6,088 bases of DNA from JBFFSQ01 sp041572275 (GTDB taxonomy: Bacteria; Pseudomonadota; Gammaproteobacteria; SZUA-229). Position 1 is the first letter of the stretch; each line of letters starts with the position of its first letter. Below the pieces are notes generated by a model, which searched no databases, was not told the origin of the DNA, and saw only the letters and a list, made by a program, of their open reading frames with translations. The stretch covers positions 1 through 6,088 of the forward strand of contig JBFFSQ010000183.1 in assembly GCA_041572275.1 (NCBI GenBank), read 5' to 3'. Position numbers and translations under genes: made by a program. Positions 1-6,088 of the stretch are shown here, in pieces.

Positions 1-513
1 AGGCACCTGGTGACACAATGGCAAATGGCGGATGGTAAGAATATTCTGATACGGCCGATACGCCCTGAAGATGCAAAAATAGAACAGGACTTTATTCGTC
101 AATTGTCCCCACAGTCAAAGTATTTCCGTTTCATGCAAGCTGTGCATGAGTTGACGCCACAGATGTTAGTGCGGTTTACACAGATTGATTATGACCGGGA
201 AATGGCATTGATTGGTGTTGATCAGAAAAACGATGAAGAAATGGAAGTAGGGGTGGTGCGCTATGTTATTAATCCAGATGGAAAAAGCTGTGAGTTTGCC
301 ATTGTAATATCCGATGAGTGGCATCATAAAGGATTGGCCTTCCAGTTAATGAATTATATTATGGACATTGCACGTGATCGTAATTTGGTCGTGATGGAAG
401 GTGAGGTCATGTCAAGCAACAAGGAAATGCTGAGGCTGGCAAGTAAGTTGGGTTTTAAGGCGACTACAAGCCCGGATGATCCACGTCTTGTCCTGGTGAG
501 TCGCTATTTATAA
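1..513 (+). CDS. C-terminal GNAT domain of a Pat/YfiQ-like protein lysine acetyltransferase (5' end missing)
   Basis: The frame is open from base 1 (Arg-His-Leu-Val...) to a TAA at 511-513, so the GTG at 10 is probably internal and the gene starts outside the window. About 170 residues are visible. They open with a segment containing LIRPIRPEDA, then the QIDYDREMA block at 181-207, both typical of the acetyltransferase domain that ends Pat/YfiQ/PatZ proteins. In that family the domain follows a long NDP-forming acyl-CoA synthetase-like part and transfers acetyl from acetyl-CoA to lysines, classically inactivating acetyl-CoA synthetase in the cytoplasm. The acetyl-CoA pyrophosphate loop lies at 322-339 as His-His-Lys-Gly-Leu-Ala, where the usual first residue is Gln or Arg. 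The GNAT fold is clear. The missing synthetase-like part is inferred, and a stand-alone GNAT protein cannot be excluded. A 146-nt gap separates it from the next gene. Confidence 0.85.
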   Translation, partial: RHLVTQWQMADGKNILIRPIRPEDAKIEQDFIRQLSPQSKYFRFMQAVHELTPQMLVRFTQIDYDREMALIGVDQKNDEEMEVGVVRYVINPDGKSCEFAIVISDEWHHKGLAFQLMNYIMDIARDRNLVVMEGEVMSSNKEMLRLASKLGFKATTSPDDPRLVLVSRYL

Positions 514-659
514 TACATAAACCAATCTACGATGTTGGATGTGTGGAAGATAAAGAAAGTAATGCTTTCCCGGGTCTTAGGTTCTAATCTAAAGCCTGTG
601 ATCAGCTTATGAATAAATCGAAAGCAGTAAAAATGATAAATAAATGATGGGAGAATGAA

Positions 660-1499
660 ATGGAAAATTTACTCAATACCAATGCCGATATTGTTAATCA
701 GTATGTAATTCCCTGGAGTATTAATATCATCTTGGCGATTGTTATTTATATAGTGGGTCGATGGCTCGTTAGGCTAATGGTCAAGTCGATTGATCGATTA
801 ATGGAGCGGTCGAAAGTTGATGCGTCATTGCGTGATTTTTCTGGAAACATTATCAATGCCGCGTTAACCATTATTGTACTCATTGTTGCCCTGGAACAAT
901 TAGGTATTAATACAACATCTGTTTTGGCTGTATTTGCAGCCGCTGGTTTGGCTGTTGGTTTGGCGCTAAAGGACTCACTGTCAAATTTTTCAGCCGGCGT
1001 GATGTTGATAATATTCAAGCCATTCAAAATAGGTGATGTTATTAATGCAGCCGGCGTGACAGGAACTGTTGAAACGATACGTATATTTAATACACTGCTG
1101 CGGACGCCGGATAATCAGGAAATAACCGTACCCAATAGTCATATTTATGGTGGTTCAATTACCAATATCACAACACGGGATACACGCAGAATCGATCTCG
1201 TTATAGGCATTGGTTATGATGATGACATTGGACAAGCCAAACAGTTGATCGAGGGTATTGTGGCCAGACAGAGTGCCATTCTCGATGACCCCGCGCCAAC
1301 CATTATGGTGTTGGAGCTGGGTGAGAGTAGTATTGATCTTGCTGTGAGACCCTGGGTTAAGACAGAAGATTACTGGGCGGTGCGCTCTGAGTTGCTGCAG
1401 ACCATCAAAGAAACCTTTGATGAGCAGGGTATTTCAATTCCCTATCCACAGCGTGATGTACATGTGATTGAGTCAAGTCCTGTAGCAAAGACTGCATAA
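660..1499 (+). CDS. mscS: Small-conductance mechanosensitive channel MscS
   Basis: This 279-residue inner-membrane channel (E. coli MscS has 286) opens under membrane tension to release solutes during hypo-osmotic shock; family members work as heptamers. Predicted TM1 is at about 18-38, TM2 at 62-82 and pore-lining TM3 at 86-120. TM3 carries the small-residue packing run AAAGLAVGLAL. Aligned to E. coli, Leu97 and Leu101 match the pore-seal leucines L105 and L109. The FKPFKIGD segment (119-126) begins the beta domain, VPNSHIYGG (157-165) lies within it, and the cytoplasmic alpha/beta domain ends in the family signature ISIPYPQRDV (258-267). The start is supported by GGGAG at 649-653, six bases upstream. 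Lys104-Asp105 replaces the Gln112-Gly113 of E. coli, at the kink linked there to inactivation. A DUF481 gene follows after 54 nt on the same strand with no terminator between, so co-transcription is likely. Confidence 0.95.
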   Translation: MENLLNTNADIVNQYVIPWSINIILAIVIYIVGRWLVRLMVKSIDRLMERSKVDASLRDFSGNIINAALTIIVLIVALEQLGINTTSVLAVFAAAGLAVGLALKDSLSNFSAGVMLIIFKPFKIGDVINAAGVTGTVETIRIFNTLLRTPDNQEITVPNSHIYGGSITNITTRDTRRIDLVIGIGYDDDIGQAKQLIEGIVARQSAILDDPAPTIMVLELGESSIDLAVRPWVKTEDYWAVRSELLQTIKETFDEQGISIPYPQRDVHVIESSPVAKTA

Positions 1500-1540
1500 A
1501 CAAGACCAGGATAATATGTCAGTAAAAAAGAAATATAGTT

Positions 1541-1544
1541 GGAG
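1541..1544 (+). promoter_or_regulatory. Ribosome binding site fixing the DUF481 protein start
   Basis: GGAG lies nine bases before the ATG at 1554. It overlaps the beginning of the longer reading that would start with TTG at 1539, so it argues for the shorter protein with a conventional signal peptide. Confidence 0.7.
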
Positions 1545-1553
1545 ATTGTTGTA

Positions 1554-2270
1554 ATGAATAAAAAGAAGTTGCTGCCTATGGCAACCATGTTTGTGTTGAC
1601 ACAGGTGTCTGCGGCTGAAGAGCCGGCTGCAGCGCAATGGAAAGCCTCTGCAGAACTGGGCTATGTTTCAACCAGTGGCAATACTGAAACTGAAACCTTA
1701 AATGCAAAAGCTATGGCCAGTACTGAGCGAAAGCAGTGGCGTCATAAACTAGAAGTGACAGCGCTTAAGGCTTCAGATGAGACAGGCACGACGGCAGAAA
1801 AGTACAGCCTGACCGGGCAGAGTGATTACAAGTTAAAAAAACCTAATTATCTTTTCGTAATTGTGAGTTACGAAGATGACAAGTTTAGTGGTTATGATTA
1901 CCAGCTCAGTGAGTCGATTGGTTATGGTCGTCGTGTAATAGAAGAAACAGGTTTGTCGCTTGATCTGGAAATAGGTCCTGGTGCAAGGCAGACGAAACTG
2001 GATAGTGGTCAAAGTGAAAATGAAGGCCTGGTTCGTGGCGCGGCGAAACTGGACTGGGCTGTAAGTAAAACCAGTCAGTTTACCGAGGCATTAACCGTGG
2101 AGTCGGGTGAAGATGTGACAATCACCAAATCGGTAACAGGCTTGTCCAGTCAGATCAACGGCAGCCTGTCGATGAAGATTACCTATACTTATAAGAATAC
2201 ATCGGAAGTGCCCGTAGGTGTTGATGATACCGATACGGAGACTGCGGTAACATTGGTATATAAATTTTAG
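1554..2270 (+). CDS. DUF481 (YdiY-like) outer-membrane beta-barrel protein
   Basis: A 238-residue exported protein of the DUF481/YdiY type, whose function is not established. The ATG at 1554 is preferred over an in-frame TTG at 1539: GGAG at 1541-1544 sits nine bases before the ATG, and this start gives a normal signal peptide (Lys-rich n-region, hydrophobic core to about residue 18, likely cleavage after VSA at residue 20). The mature part begins with a family-like segment (ASAELGYVSTSGNTET). It continues as alternating polar and hydrophobic strands rich in Tyr, Ser, Thr and Gly, and ends in a barrel-type strand with terminal Phe (TLVYKF), the usual signal for outer-membrane insertion by BAM. 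No cysteines are present. It lies 54 nt after mscS, has its own ribosome binding site, and is followed by a strong terminator. Family assignment is by pattern recognition; location in the outer membrane is inferred with good confidence. Confidence 0.85.
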   Translation: MNKKKLLPMATMFVLTQVSAAEEPAAAQWKASAELGYVSTSGNTETETLNAKAMASTERKQWRHKLEVTALKASDETGTTAEKYSLTGQSDYKLKKPNYLFVIVSYEDDKFSGYDYQLSESIGYGRRVIEETGLSLDLEIGPGARQTKLDSGQSENEGLVRGAAKLDWAVSKTSQFTEALTVESGEDVTITKSVTGLSSQINGSLSMKITYTYKNTSEVPVGVDDTDTETAVTLVYKF

Positions 2271-2298
2271 TGTGAAGTTATTACCGCATTGTATTAGA

Positions 2299-2329
2299 CC
2301 CCTTCGTTTATAATGAAGGGGCTTTTTTT
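2299..2329 (+). terminator. Rho-independent terminator after mscS and the DUF481 gene
   Basis: CCCCTTC (2299-2305) pairs with GAAGGGG (2315-2321), giving a 7-bp stem that can extend through a G-T and two T-A pairs to a 3-nt loop. A C and then seven T residues (2323-2329) follow. It begins 28 bases after the DUF481 stop codon, so it should end transcripts of the mscS and DUF481 pair. On the minus strand the stem is not followed by a T run, so any effect on the convergent DUF3185 transcript would be weak. Confidence 0.92.
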
Positions 2330-2473
2330 GTCAGGTGTTTTTTCTGCTGTTTATAATCAGGCTAACGATATGCTATAAAACAATAGCGCAGACAGTTGCT
2401 GTAATGAGTGAGTCTGTTGCTCCAATAAACAGAATTATAATTAGATCAGTTATGTCCACGAGAGTGCCTGATG

Positions 2474-2689
2474 TTATTTTTTAACAAAAAGGTACAAGCC
2501 AACAATAAAACTGGCAGCGCCACCAATGAAAAGCATCATGACTTTATCAGTATGTGATCCGGTGAGAGTTTGTGAAATCTGTGATTCTACAGAGCCAGAC
2601 ATTTGATAACCCCAGAATGCGAGGCCCAAGCCTATAATTATAAGGGCGAGACTAATTATTTGCATGGAAGAATTCGAGCGTTTTGCCAT
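2474..2689 (-). CDS. DUF3185-family small membrane protein
   Basis: A 71-residue protein with two predicted membrane helices, at about residues 9-28 and 50-68, joined by a polar loop of roughly 20 residues (GSVESQISQTLTG region) and ending in Lys-Lys. The first helix, with its LGLAFWGYQMS segment, and the second, with FIGGAASFIVGLYLF, resemble the DUF3185 family of short bacterial inner-membrane proteins of unknown function. The ATG at 2689 is preceded by TGGAGT (2700-2695), five bases upstream, a good ribosome binding site. It lies 63 nt downstream of the 91-residue gene on the same strand, so the two may share a transcript. It converges on the DUF481 gene with about 200 nt between, and no convincing terminator of its own was seen there. 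A role in envelope stress is only a guess from context. Confidence 0.8.
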   Translation of the reverse strand: MAKRSNSSMQIISLALIIIGLGLAFWGYQMSGSVESQISQTLTGSHTDKVMMLFIGGAASFIVGLYLFVKK

Positions 2690-2752
2690 TTTATACTCCA
2701 GTTGTTGATATTAATGTAAAGATAATAGCAGTCACGACAATTAAATGTGGTT

Positions 2753-3028
2753 TCAGGAAATCTTGATCCTCACAACGTTCATGACTTCCATGTCAATGCC
2801 AGCGACAGTTTCGGTGCTGGGGTAATAGGTCAGGTTGACATGTCGGCCAGTGACATCTTTATAGGCCTGCTTGCGTTTGAATTTAAAGGGGGTGTCACAG
2901 CCTTCAATCATTAGAGTGTTAAGTATCCAGTCGCCGATATCGCGCTGTACATGTGAACGAACTTTCTGCATATCGGAATGTATCAGCTGATGGTGTTTCC
3001 TGGTCAGTTTATTGGCATCGGTTTTCAT
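2753..3028 (-). CDS. Small conserved-looking soluble protein of unknown function
   Basis: A 91-residue protein I cannot assign to a named family. It has no signal peptide and no membrane segment, so it is probably cytoplasmic. The N-terminal half (about 5-40) is likely helical and rich in His, Lys and Arg (KHHQLIHSDMQKVRSHVQRD). The second half looks like beta strands, with a basic FKFKRKQAYK segment (48-57), a VNLTYYP segment (64-70) and a closing MNVVRIKIS. Net charge is basic and there is one Cys (44). The pattern of composition suggests a real gene rather than a chance frame. There is no clear ribosome binding site before the ATG at 3028; a later ATG at residue 20 has none either. A possible promoter ends four bases before the start. 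It is transcribed away from the large channel gene and precedes the DUF3185 gene. Confidence 0.7.
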   Translation of the reverse strand: MKTDANKLTRKHHQLIHSDMQKVRSHVQRDIGDWILNTLMIEGCDTPFKFKRKQAYKDVTGRHVNLTYYPSTETVAGIDMEVMNVVRIKIS

Positions 3029-3032
3029 GCGT

Positions 3033-3061
3033 AATCTAGGTGATTTTGGTTATATTGGCAA
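3033..3061 (-). promoter_or_regulatory. Possible sigma70-type promoter of the 91-residue protein gene
   Basis: Read on the minus strand, TTGCCA (3061-3056) is 17 bases from TAGATT (3038-3033). The first matches the -35 consensus at five of six bases and the second the -10 at four of six. The -10 ends only four bases before the ATG at 3028, so transcription would start at about that codon and the mRNA would be nearly leaderless. This agrees with the lack of a ribosome binding site but rests on short motifs only. Confidence 0.35.
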
Positions 3062-3127
3062 AGGATGATTTGAATACTGCTATTGTGCCATAAATTCTAA
3101 TTCCAGATGATGTCAGGCCAGATGTTA

Positions 3128-3156
3128 TTGCTGCTTTCCGTGTGAATGCTTAGAAT
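3128..3156 (+). promoter_or_regulatory. Possible sigma70-type promoter before the large MscS-family gene
   Basis: TTGCTG (3128-3133) and TAGAAT (3151-3156) are 17 bases apart. The -10 matches consensus at five of six bases, the -35 at three. The expected transcript start near 3163 would leave out most of the AAAGGAT ribosome binding site at 3157-3163, so this promoter fits translation from the ATG at 3222 better than from the GTG at 3171. Confidence 0.3.
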
Positions 3157-3163
3157 AAAGGAT
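3157..3163 (+). promoter_or_regulatory. Ribosome binding site supporting the GTG start of the large channel
   Basis: AAAGGAT is a good Shine-Dalgarno match, with eight bases between the final A of GGA and the GTG at 3171. The competing ATG at 3222 has GGAG at 3216-3219, only two bases away, which is too close to work well. On ribosome-site grounds alone GTG is favoured. Confidence 0.5.
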
Positions 3164-3170
3164 AGCCACC

Positions 3171-5537
3171 GTGGCGGTTGATCGCTTCGATGCTATGCCT
3201 GATGGTAAAGTGAGTGGAGCTATGCGAATCCGACCCAGTTATTTTTTTGGCCTGTTGATTATTGTTTGTAGTCTTGTCAATTTGCCTGTACAGGCAGAGA
3301 CGGTTAGCGTCGATGATTGGATGGAGCAAGCGCGTGAGCTGATCAAACAGCAGGAAAAAATACTCCGCAAAGCATCGCCTGAGACGACTTCCGCTGATGC
3401 GTTAACTTCACCGCTCAAAGATATCAACCAAATTAAAAACCAGTCACAGGACTGTATTGCAGAAGCCGAGGCCGGATTAATAAAAGTCACGGAAGATCTG
3501 CAGACATTGGGTGAGCCGACGCCAAAAGAAAATCCAGATGTGGCGAAAAAACGCAAGAGCCTGACCCAGGAACAAAAAACGCTCGATAAACAGTTGTCAA
3601 CCTGTCGCTTGTTGCAGTTACAAAGCCAGGATTTGATCAAGTCAATGAATGTGCTGCAACAGCATATCCTGGCGCAGCAGCTGTCGGCACGGACACCACA
3701 TATCATCACAGTATTGCGGGAAAACCTTCAGGAACCGGTTGCAGGCTGGCAGGATGCGATTCATTTCCTGGCAGAGCAATATCGTCTCAAGTTACTTAAC
3801 GTACAGCAATTCAGTTTACTTGTGGTTCTGATGGTGGTGAGTATCTTTGTGGGGTTGTTGGTCAGTCGTATGTTGCGGCCAATTCAGCCTCGACATTTCC
3901 GGCCAGAGGACATGGTATCGGCTTTTACACTGGCTTTGCGTACCAGTCTGGCCCGAGCCTTGCCGGTGTTGTTACCCGTGCTTGTGACTGCCGCTTTTTT
4001 GAGTATGGCGCTACCACTGGTACCACTGCCCTTTGTGACAAAATTGAGTTATGCAATCAGTGCATATCTGGGGTTGATCCTGCTGGTTAACGTGCTGTTG
4101 TCACCTGTGGCACCAGCGGATGTTTATCTGACGGCACTGGACCGTTTGTCACGGCGCTTTGCCTGGCATCTGAAATTGTTTTTAACGCTGGGCTTGTTTG
4201 GTCTGTTCCTGTTTACCGGTGAGTTTCGTGCCAGCCTGAGTGAGCCGGTGTACTATCTGAATCGTAGTATCTTCAGCGTCTTGCTGATTATCAACTTGAT
4301 TATTATGCTCTGGCTGGTGCGGCGTTTCTCATGGGCGATATTATCACGCAAGCCGCGTATTCTGCTGTCACTCGTACTTATGTTCTCACTACTGGCTGAG
4401 CTGGCCGGCTACCGTAATCTATCGGCGTTTGTCCTGGGTGGTGTGCTAGGGACTTCTGCGAGCCTGGCGATTTCGGTGTTGATTTATCGCTTGTTTAAGG
4501 ACTTGTTTGATGGTCTGGATGAGGGACGTCTGGACTGGGAGCTGCGCTTTCGTAAGTTTCTTGGTCTTAAAGATGAGTCGCGTGTACCCGGATTAATATG
4601 GCTACGTTTGATTCTGTTTTTTGTCATCTGGGGTGGTTTTGCCGTACTGGTGTTGAATATATGGCGCCTGGATGATCCCTGGCTGGGAATCATTAGTGGT
4701 TACGTGACAGAAGGTTTTGAAGTCGGGTCGATGACGGTGACGCCTACACTGCTGCTGGGCGGGGTACTGGCGTTTGTAGTGCTGTTGAGTGTATTCCGTT
4801 ATATCCGCAATCACATCTTACCCCATGGGCTCAAGCATACTCAGCTGGATCGTGGTGCCCGTGAGGCGGTGTCTTCTCTGTTTGGATACGGTGGCGCAGC
4901 GATAGCATTTCTGGTGGCCTTGTCTATCTCCGGTGTGAAAATGGAGAATGTGGCCCTGATAGCCGGTGCCCTCTCAGTCGGTATTGGTTTTGGATTGCAG
5001 AATATCGTCAATAATTTTATCTCCGGTTTGATTCTGTTGTTTGAGCGCCCGATTCGTAGTGGCGACTGGATTATTACCGGGGATACAGAAGGTTATGTGA
5101 AGTCGATCAATATCCGTTCAACCCAGATTCAGACCTTCGATAAGGCCGATGTGATCGTGCCGAATTCAGAACTAATTACAGCCAAGGTGACTAATTGGGT
5201 GTTACGTGATCCTTATGGGCGCATCTCTATTTCAATCGGCGTTGGTTATGATTCTGATGTAGAGAAAGTACATAAGATTCTGCTGGAGATTGCACATAAG
5301 CATCCTATGGTGATGGATAAACACCACGGGGTCTCACCACCGAAGGTGTTGTTTATGAATTTTGGTGACAGTGCGCTGAATTTTGAATTGCGTTGTTTTA
5401 TTTATGATATTGACCAGCGGTTGAATGTCGTCAGTGAGATAAACTTTGCAATTATTGCTGCTTTCCGCCGTGAAGGCATAGAGATTCCTTTCCCGCAACG
5501 GGTGGTGACTATGATGAACAAGGCCGAAGATCAATAA
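3171..5537 (+). CDS. Large MscK-like mechanosensitive channel of the MscS superfamily
   Basis: A 788-residue inner-membrane channel, between MscS (286) and E. coli MscK (1120) in length. Its probable role is tension-gated solute release. A signal peptide core lies at about 23-42 (cleavage after VQA), followed by a periplasmic domain of helical, Gln- and Lys-rich sequence to about 210 with two cysteines (95 and 145). Then come about ten membrane helices (near 213, 262, 288, 333, 366, 397, 417, 474, 524 and 568) and the pore helix at 593-624. Core motifs are LSVGIGFGLQN (601-611), LFERPIRSGD (623-632), VPNSELIT (663-670) and the closing IEIPFPQRVV. At the pore-seal positions Val603 and Phe607 replace the two leucines of MscS, as I recall also in MscK. 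The GTG start has a good ribosome site; an ATG at 3222 would give a tidier 25-residue signal peptide and 771 residues. It converges with the cytochrome gene across 40 nt. Confidence 0.9.
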   Translation: MAVDRFDAMPDGKVSGAMRIRPSYFFGLLIIVCSLVNLPVQAETVSVDDWMEQARELIKQQEKILRKASPETTSADALTSPLKDINQIKNQSQDCIAEAEAGLIKVTEDLQTLGEPTPKENPDVAKKRKSLTQEQKTLDKQLSTCRLLQLQSQDLIKSMNVLQQHILAQQLSARTPHIITVLRENLQEPVAGWQDAIHFLAEQYRLKLLNVQQFSLLVVLMVVSIFVGLLVSRMLRPIQPRHFRPEDMVSAFTLALRTSLARALPVLLPVLVTAAFLSMALPLVPLPFVTKLSYAISAYLGLILLVNVLLSPVAPADVYLTALDRLSRRFAWHLKLFLTLGLFGLFLFTGEFRASLSEPVYYLNRSIFSVLLIINLIIMLWLVRRFSWAILSRKPRILLSLVLMFSLLAELAGYRNLSAFVLGGVLGTSASLAISVLIYRLFKDLFDGLDEGRLDWELRFRKFLGLKDESRVPGLIWLRLILFFVIWGGFAVLVLNIWRLDDPWLGIISGYVTEGFEVGSMTVTPTLLLGGVLAFVVLLSVFRYIRNHILPHGLKHTQLDRGAREAVSSLFGYGGAAIAFLVALSISGVKMENVALIAGALSVGIGFGLQNIVNNFISGLILLFERPIRSGDWIITGDTEGYVKSINIRSTQIQTFDKADVIVPNSELITAKVTNWVLRDPYGRISISIGVGYDSDVEKVHKILLEIAHKHPMVMDKHHGVSPPKVLFMNFGDSALNFELRCFIYDIDQRLNVVSEINFAIIAAFRREGIEIPFPQRVVTMMNKAEDQ

Positions 5538-5577
5538 TCATGGGCTGGTTATTTGTAACATAAAGCTATTGTAGAGC

Positions 5578-6088
5578 TTAATTGCCCGGTTGATAGCCAT
5601 CTGACAGGGTCTTCATGAAGGCGACGATGGCATCTTCTTCTGCCGGGGTCAGCTTCAGGTCTCCCAGTTCACTGCGGTTCACATTTTCGCTTACTTCCGC
5701 GGCGGGCCAGCAGCTAATTTTTTCGCCTGGATGACTATGGTCGCAGTGAGGCAAGCTATCACGCGTGTTATAGAAATGGACGAATTCTTTCAGGCTCTTG
5801 AAGTAGCCGTTGTGACCAAAGGTTTTGACGAAAGCTGGATGTGGTCGTTTATCTACATTTCGTAGGGTGGGCACTTTGTGTTTGCCCATATTGGCTTTTG
5901 CAAATTGCTTCCACTCCTGACGAGTGGCTAGAAACCCACCAAGTCCGGTATCGATCCAGTGTTTACCCTGGGGATTGAATGCGTCCTGTTTGTAAAATGG
6001 GTTGTCAGGGTTGCGAGGCAGTCCCAGATTGTCGTAGGTAAAGTCAGTAAACAAGGGAGGCACACCAGCAACAGATGAGGTGCTGGGG
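5578..6088 (-). CDS. C-terminal part of a MauG/cytochrome c peroxidase-family protein (5' end missing)
   Basis: The minus-strand frame is open from the right edge to a TAA at 5580-5578, leaving about 170 C-terminal residues; a GTG at 6063 is in frame but is probably not the start. Residues below are numbered from that GTG codon. Family signatures are PPLFTDFTYDNLGLP (2-16), which in relatives closely follows a CxxCH heme site, then KVPTLRNV (63-70), FGHNGYFKSLKEFVHFYNTRD (82-102) and a final helix with LTPAEEDAIVAFMKTLSDG (138-156). Members are periplasmic di-heme c-type cytochromes that act as peroxidases or related oxidases. No CxxCH lies in the visible part; the heme sites would be outside the window. 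Tyr98 falls where bacterial peroxidases have the axial Met of the high-potential heme, as in MauG. Cys107 and Cys118 do not form a heme motif. The family is clear; substrate and exact reaction are not. Confidence 0.85.
   Translation of the reverse strand, partial: PSTSSVAGVPPLFTDFTYDNLGLPRNPDNPFYKQDAFNPQGKHWIDTGLGGFLATRQEWKQFAKANMGKHKVPTLRNVDKRPHPAFVKTFGHNGYFKSLKEFVHFYNTRDSLPHCDHSHPGEKISCWPAAEVSENVNRSELGDLKLTPAEEDAIVAFMKTLSDGYQPGN

Noticed and set aside
514..659. Search for terminator and promoter in the gap before mscS
   Set aside because: GAAAG/CTTTC at 555-569 lacks a T run, and the best promoter-like pair (TTGGAT 535-540 with AGTAAT 558-563) is poor. The AAATGAT repeats at 631-637 and 642-648 look like chance AT-rich sequence.
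746..1027. 93-residue minus-strand frame opposite mscS
   Set aside because: It lies wholly within the well-supported mscS gene, has no ribosome site or family resemblance, and reads as the antisense of the membrane helices.
2440..2473. Possible hairpin (ATCAG ... CTGAT with CAC/GTG inside) downstream of the DUF3185 gene
   Set aside because: Short interrupted stem and no following T run on the minus strand. The rest of 2330-2473 shows no gene or other clear signal.
3239..3709. 156-residue Cys- and Ser-rich minus-strand frame opposite the large channel
   Set aside because: Its composition is what the antisense of Gln- and Ala-rich helices gives, and the plus-strand reading has clear signal peptide and domain structure.
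4484..4814. Overlapping minus-strand frames of 69 and 70 residues inside the large channel
   Set aside because: Low-complexity shadows of the channel's membrane helices, with no start signals.
5563..5579. AAGCT/AGCTT hairpin between the two convergent genes
   Set aside because: Only 5 bp with a 7-nt loop and no T run on either strand. It is too weak to call a terminator.
5710..5745. Cys and His cluster in the partial cytochrome as a possible heme site
   Set aside because: The spacing (Cys-Asp-His-Ser-His and a later Cys-Trp) is not CxxCH, so it is not a c-type heme attachment motif.

Overview
The window reads as chromosomal DNA of moderate-to-low GC from a proteobacterium, most likely a gammaproteobacterium. 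This rests on resemblance to known families: a C-terminal domain like that of Pat/YfiQ lysine acetyltransferases, a close relative of E. coli MscS, a YdiY-like DUF481 barrel, a DUF3185 protein and an MscK-like channel. No rRNA or other taxonomic marker is present, so genus and species cannot be given. I see no tRNA, rRNA, CRISPR array, transposase, phage gene or att-like repeat.

Layout. Plus strand, 1-513: the 3' end of a GNAT-domain gene cut by the left edge. Plus strand, 660-1499 and 1554-2270: a short MscS channel followed after 54 nt by a DUF481 outer-membrane protein, closed by a clear Rho-independent terminator at 2299-2329. Minus strand, 3028-2753 and 2689-2474: two small genes, a 91-residue soluble protein of unknown function and a 71-residue two-helix membrane protein (DUF3185). 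Plus strand, 3171-5537: a 788-residue multi-pass MscS-superfamily channel with a signal peptide, a periplasmic helical domain and an MscS core at the C-terminus. Minus strand, 6088-5578: the C-terminal part of a MauG/cytochrome c peroxidase-family protein cut by the right edge. No gene-free stretch exceeds about 205 bases.

How it fits together. Five of the seven genes encode membrane, outer-membrane or predicted periplasmic proteins. Two are mechanosensitive channels of different architecture, separated by about 1.7 kb. This suggests an envelope and hypo-osmotic stress neighbourhood, but it is not one transcription unit: strand switches and the terminator divide it into at least four units. 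I found no strong sign of a new multi-gene system. The points most worth checking are the uncharacterised 91-residue protein with its possible leaderless promoter, the conflict between start codon and promoter of the large channel, the pore substitution in the small channel, and a MauG-like tyrosine at the expected axial-ligand position of the partial cytochrome.
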